Shown here: piece by piece, positions 59,866-64,000 of the stretch
How the letters are laid out: the number at the start of each line of letters is the position of its first letter
Position numbering within the stretch: the stretch's first letter is position 1
Assembly (NCBI GenBank): GCA_947095585.1
Contig: OX352761.1
Location: 130,354,277 to 130,418,276, forward strand
DNA: 64,000 nt
Reading direction: 5' to 3'
DNA from: Nephrocerus scutellatus
Taxonomy: Eukaryota > Arthropoda > Insecta > Diptera > Pipunculidae
Position numbers and translations under genes: made by a program
Notes under the pieces: model-generated
Databases searched by the model: none
What the model was told of the DNA's origin: nothing
The model's input: the letters and a program-made list of their open reading frames with translations, nothing else

Positions 59866-60881
59866 TAATATTTTAAGTTCATACCATTAATGATGAATTT
59901 TATTTATATTTGTTATAAATAGCAACTTGAAAGCATGTAAACAGTTTTGAAATAATTATAATTCAATAAATTTAAATACATTTCTTTTACTTTTATTTTT
60001 ATTATATAAACCATAAACAGTAATTTTGTATTTTCTATATACAGTAAGATGTTCTCCTCTATCCTTCAAGACAGGGTAGGTTAATAGTTATACGTTAAAT
60101 TCATCCTAGGCAAATCAACAACTGATCAGATTCGCTAACGCTAAAGTCATCATTGGCCCATATCAGTGTGTCTACTGATCATATTTTCACCCTAAGACGG
60201 GTCATGGAGTTTCAAAACTTAATACACCATATTTTTAAATACTTTAAAGTCTCCTATGATATCAACACATACGTGAAATGCATGTATAGCTCTGTTTTTC
60301 CTCAACACTATGATCAACAGGCATTCAAGACATAAGCTCACAGACATCTGCTCCTTTCCTCTCCAAGCAAGCCCCTTTACGCGTGCACAAAGCCATACTG
60401 TATACGAATATTAATATTAAAAATGTGAAAGCAACTCTGTCTGTCGTAATGTTTGTAATAGTCTGGGGATGATTATAGGAACCTGGAAAAATCGGGAAAA
60501 ACTTGAAAAATTCGGGATAAAGTGAAAAATTGTCATTTTCCATGGGATTTATGTATGAACTCACGATTCGAACACGATATAGGCTACAATTTTGGGTCAG
60601 TGGCGGGTAGGTTGGGGTGGTGTGCGGTAATTTCAGTGGGGGAGTGGTCATTTTGGTTGGGTCAGTAGGGTGTAGTAGTGTAGACAACGCCCGTTTTTTT
60701 TTTAATTTGGTTGGTCTAATTGGTTTCTTGGGGTCGGCGGGCCCCGGGTAACGCCGGGGTTAACAACTAGTTTTAAAACAAAATGTATAAGGCTCAAAAC
60801 TCTTAAATTATATTATTCTAGCAATTTAAAGTTTCGAATAAATAGATAGACCAATTTATAAATATCTACATATATAAATAA
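59866..60881. other. spacer between convergent plus and minus isoform exons
   Basis: 3' flanks of exon 59327 (plus) and exon 60882 (minus). 60365-60780 holds a minus-oriented repeat starting 'aactagttgttaaccccgg' at about 60775. No gene seen. Confidence 0.6.
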
Positions 60882-61201
60882 TTAAGATTCTTGGTATTTA
60901 TCTGTAACTAAGGACCGGCATTCAGTGGACAAGTTATCTCTCTTTATTTTTGTCTTGCGACTTTTGTTATAACGTCTGAACTGATCGTGGTTATGATCAT
61001 GACATAGTATCTCCAATTCACCATTGGATGTTGTACGCAATCGAGCGCGACATTTCGTAGAAGATCTTGTTGCACATATCCATTTAGTTCCCTTGGAATT
61101 AACCATAAATTTAACAAACTGAAATCCCATGTAGACGAGTTTTATTGATGATCGCTGCCCAGTGGTAAAGAAAAAATCTCTGTCTGCTCTCTTATTTTTA
61201 C
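60882..61201 (-). CDS. mod(mdg4): mod(mdg4) antisense isoform exon 7, FLYWCH
   Basis: Minus-strand terminal exon. Its acceptor reads TTTTCTATTAAAG (minus strand, ending at 61202), phase 1 (G|GT = G), and the stop TAA is at 60884-60882. It encodes about 105 residues: GKNKRADRDFFF, then the finger LVYMGFQFVKFMVN, TKWICATRSSTKCRARL, HDHNHDQF, and a basic tail (KSRKTKIKRD). The constant exons are on the opposite strand, so use in a mod(mdg4) protein needs trans-splicing, as known for this gene in Drosophila and other insects. Confidence 0.88.
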
Positions 61202-61742
61202 CTTTAATAGAAAAAGAAAATGTTATTAAATACGATATGTTACTCATTTAATTAAATATCTAAAAATTCACACAATCGGAGAAAAAACTGAATAAATACC
61301 AAGCCTGCACTGCACCAAGCAGTAACATAAACAAAAGAAGTAAACTATATAACTCAAAGATAACTTTTTATATTATTTTTAAATTTCACAAACAAAAAAG
61401 CGTAATATTGTAATTTCTTAGCTGACAAAAATCTACAGATGTAAAACTATGATTACTTTTTTTTTTTTAATTATTCTAACAATAACCTTGTTGAAAAAAC
61501 TTAAGTTTTTTTTAAATATATTTCAATATTGTATATAACAGCAGCGATTCATACATTGCTTTGCATAATAAATTTCGAAAAATTCAAAAAATCTTATACA
61601 ATGAGTAAACAGTAAAAAAAAGTAAAAATATATTCACAAACAATTTGATTTTTTTCTTATAAATAAAATAATAAAAAATATTTAATTGGTAATTTACATT
61701 CAATATTTATCCTTTCGATCACACGCTGATTTTTGCGTTGCT

Positions 61743-62089
61743 TCAGTTAGTCACTGAGTGGGTATGCGTCTGAGACGTAGAAGCTCGTAGTACTCCATCC
61801 TTAAGGATTACGCGAACTTTACACTTGAGTTTGTAGAACTCGCGACAACGCCAGTACGTTGTCTTCTTGTATGTATCATATTTAACAAAATAATTATTAC
61901 CGACTGTTAAAAACTTTCCACAAAATGACATTGACCACGTCTCTATATTTCTTGATAGCGTTTTCTTACGGGCATTTTTTTTCGACACTTCTTCCTCATT
62001 TGATGTAAGTTCAACTAACAGCGGCATTTCGGTGTATTGTTCTTCTGCATCTGGACATTCTTGTTTAATTAATGGTATCCAACAAAATG
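61743..62089 (-). CDS. mod(mdg4): mod(mdg4) antisense isoform exon 8, FLYWCH
   Basis: Minus-strand terminal exon. The acceptor TTCTTTTTTAG ends at 62090, phase 1 (G|CA = A), and the stop TGA is at 61745-61743. It encodes about 114 residues: AFCWIPLIKQECPDAEEQY, an acidic lead with a possible sumoylation-like IKQE, then the finger NNYFVKYDTYKKTTYWRC, FYKLKCKVRV, and QTHTHSV. The second His ligand ends only a few residues before the stop, so there is no tail. The frame is open back to the acceptor without needing the ATG at 62027. Confidence 0.88.
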
Positions 62090-62543
62090 CTAAAAAAGAA
62101 TTAAAAATATTATTTATGTATCAGATGAAGAAGTACGTTTTTGGCATCGTTCAAGTTAAGATAACAAAGAAAATAAATCTTGTTCAAAAGACATATTATC
62201 AATTAACGTAATATGAATAAAAACACAAAACAACAATAATGTTGTTGCAAGTTTGGCTTTCTTTCTAACTCATTTATTCTCCATTGATATATTTTTTGAG
62301 CCTATGTACAGCAGAGAAATGCTTTACCTAAACATAAGTTACACGAGCCTTAATCAAAAATTGAAAAGAATTCTCGAATTTATAGCTTTCTATACCCAAA
62401 TAATAGGTAAAAAGAACCATAAACTTACCTTGCACACAATCAAGTTATTATAATACAAATAGAGTTTTAAAACATCTTATACGACATATAAATCTAGTTA
62501 TACTCTATGTCTATGCTTTGAGATTGAATCGGTTGAAGTAGGA

Positions 62544-62917
62544 TTATGTATGATTGTGAAGACTGCCAGACAACAGTAATATTTGGCCGGACTTTAGTAA
62601 AGCGCGAGCTCTGCATCCTTTTTTAAATTTGGAACAGCGCCAGTAAGAAGTATTCTTGTATATTTGGGAACGATGATAGACAAATTGGTCGACATTCAAA
62701 GATCCACCCAGTGAAGATAGGTACCAGTTGTCGCAAGTTTTTTGTTTGTTTGTTTTTTGTGATCGATAGGTTCGATTTGATTTTGTGGACCTCTCATCAG
62801 ATGCAGTTATAACTTCATCGTTGTCTATTTGCAGTGGATTTGCCGGCACATAGTTTTCATCATCTGAAGATATTTCAGTTTTAATGCGAATATTGTAATC
62901 CGCAAAAGAGTCTTCTG
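62544..62917 (-). CDS. mod(mdg4): mod(mdg4) antisense isoform exon 9, FLYWCH
   Basis: Minus-strand terminal exon. The acceptor TTGTCTTTTCAG ends at 62918, phase 1 (G|CA = A), and the stop TAA is at 62546-62544. It encodes about 123 residues: AEDSFADYNIRIKTEISSDD (acidic, with IKTE), then NVDQFVYHRSQIYKNTSYW and WRCSKFKKGCRARALL, ending SLHNHT at the stop. Like exon 8 it ends at the FLYWCH histidines. It is the most 5' antisense exon seen, so the antisense promoter should lie beyond 62917. Confidence 0.88.
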
Positions 62918-64000
62918 CTGAAAAGACAAAAAATTTAATTTAGTAAATGTAATATGTGTGCATGCATATGCATACGAGTTTCTATATCCAGCAAGTAGTA
63001 ATCGAAATCATAAACAATTCATTAAAAAAACAATTATAAAATAGGTTTTTAATCCAAACCATCTTAATATTTTAAAAAAAATGAAGGGGGGGGGGGTGTA
63101 CACCCAGGCAACGCTGGGTATTTCAGCTAGTTTTTAATAAAAGGCTCAAGACATACAATTACTTATTTCGAAAAAAAAAAAAATATAGTTCTGTTGTTTA
63201 TGTTTTTTTTATTTCAAGGTAAGAGTTATGATATTTTATTTTAAAGAATTCCTGCACCTTAAATTCTTGTGTATTATATATTCAGCCCAATCACAAACTC
63301 CGTTCGGAATTTCGTACAAACTTTTTTCTAGCACAAACTTGGAACGGAATTCTAATCATTGTCACGTCAAAATAAAATCACAAGTTGCTGTTAAATGTCA
63401 AAATACAGAAACAGTTTTGGAAAAGGATAAAATTGCTAACAAATAAAAAATCTAAAACTAAATAGCAGAACATTTTTAAAAAGATTATCGTTATACTATA
63501 AGGAATTTCTCTTCAGATTTAGTTTCCTCTTCAGCTAATAAAAAATCAAAAACAAGAAGACAATTTTCAAAAGATCAGAGCTCTGTTTTGATGAAATATC
63601 GTAGTTTATAATCGTTATATAAGGAATTTCTCTTCAGATTTAGTATCTACTTTAATGTATACCAAATGCAAACGTGTTAATACATTTGTAATTAAGCTCT
63701 CACAATAGAAAAACTTAAAACATATGTATGGATTTCCAAAATTTGGTTTTTTGTCAAAACCAAAATCCATACAATCCTTGTAAGTCTTAAGTTTTACCAT
63801 TGTGAAATCGCCTTAAGCCAAACAAAAGGTTATTTGCAGTTTAAATTACAGTTTGATTATAAAATACCATTATTATGTCTATCAATAATTATTAAAATGT
63901 TATATATTTCTAAATATACGCTTAAAATTATATCGTTTGAAAGATTCTGAAAGAAGAACAAGACAAAACAAACTCGTCTTAAGATAATTGGCCTAAAATT
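62918..64000. other. flank upstream of antisense exons
   Basis: No coding signal. A repeat end reading reversed 'actagctgaaatacccagcg' lies at about 63085-63135, and a foldback MITE at 63694-63813. The promoter of the antisense 3' exon transcripts could lie here, or further exons beyond the window. Confidence 0.5.
63694..63813. repeat. foldback MITE, GGGCGCTCTCAC family
   Basis: Inverted arms 'aagctctcacaatagaaaaa' and, reversed, 'ggcgatttcacaatggtaaa', with 'gtatggatttccaaaatttgg' near the centre. Same family as 42765 and 46831. Confidence 0.7.

Overview
The window is AT-rich nuclear DNA from an insect, almost certainly a higher fly (Diptera, Brachycera). The evidence is near-Drosophila protein sequence for mod(mdg4), Rpn7 and AP-2 mu, small spliced introns, and a dense load of short inverted-repeat transposons (MITEs), mariner relics, LINE relics and tRNA-derived SINE-like units. 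I cannot name the species.

Layout. (1) 1-14.66 kb: no gene body, only relics (mariner-like, LINE, SINE-like, one dispersed family called element A here); probably intron or upstream DNA of the next gene. (2) 14.68-24.51 kb, plus strand: 3' part of a BTB gene. One exon carries the second half of a BTB domain and a low-complexity linker; two alternative last exons (19.1 and 23.8 kb) each encode a FLYWCH zinc finger. The first BTB exon lies upstream of the window. (3) 27.0-34.3 kb: compact housekeeping block: Rpn7 (minus), AP-2 mu (plus), and a BPHL/valacyclovirase-like mitochondrial hydrolase (minus). (4) 34.5-35.5 kb: a cluster of one hAT-like MITE inserted into itself. (5) 38.6-62.9 kb: the mod(mdg4) locus. 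Three constant coding exons (38607-42162) end in phase 1. Six downstream isoform-specific exons or exon pairs are on the plus strand (51.2, 55.4, 56.1, 57.6, 58.2 and 59.3 kb) and three are on the MINUS strand (61.2, 62.1 and 62.9 kb). All nine acceptors are phase 1, so each fits the constant part. The minus-strand exons can only join it by trans-splicing of separate transcripts, the known peculiarity of mod(mdg4).

How it works together: the constant BTB plus Gln-rich part supplies dimerisation, and each alternative tail supplies a different FLYWCH finger (or, at 59.3 kb, a Cys/His tail resembling the C-terminal finger of piggyBac transposases). The upstream BTB-FLYWCH gene has the same design with the same intron phases, so two BTB genes with interchangeable 3' exons sit about 24 kb apart. 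A tandem duplication (46.99-51.57 kb and 52.87-55.72 kb) has doubled one FLYWCH exon with its intron; the first copy has since gained an early stop and a Harbinger-like insertion.

Exon ends were read by eye from splice consensus, phase and protein family; no transcripts were available.
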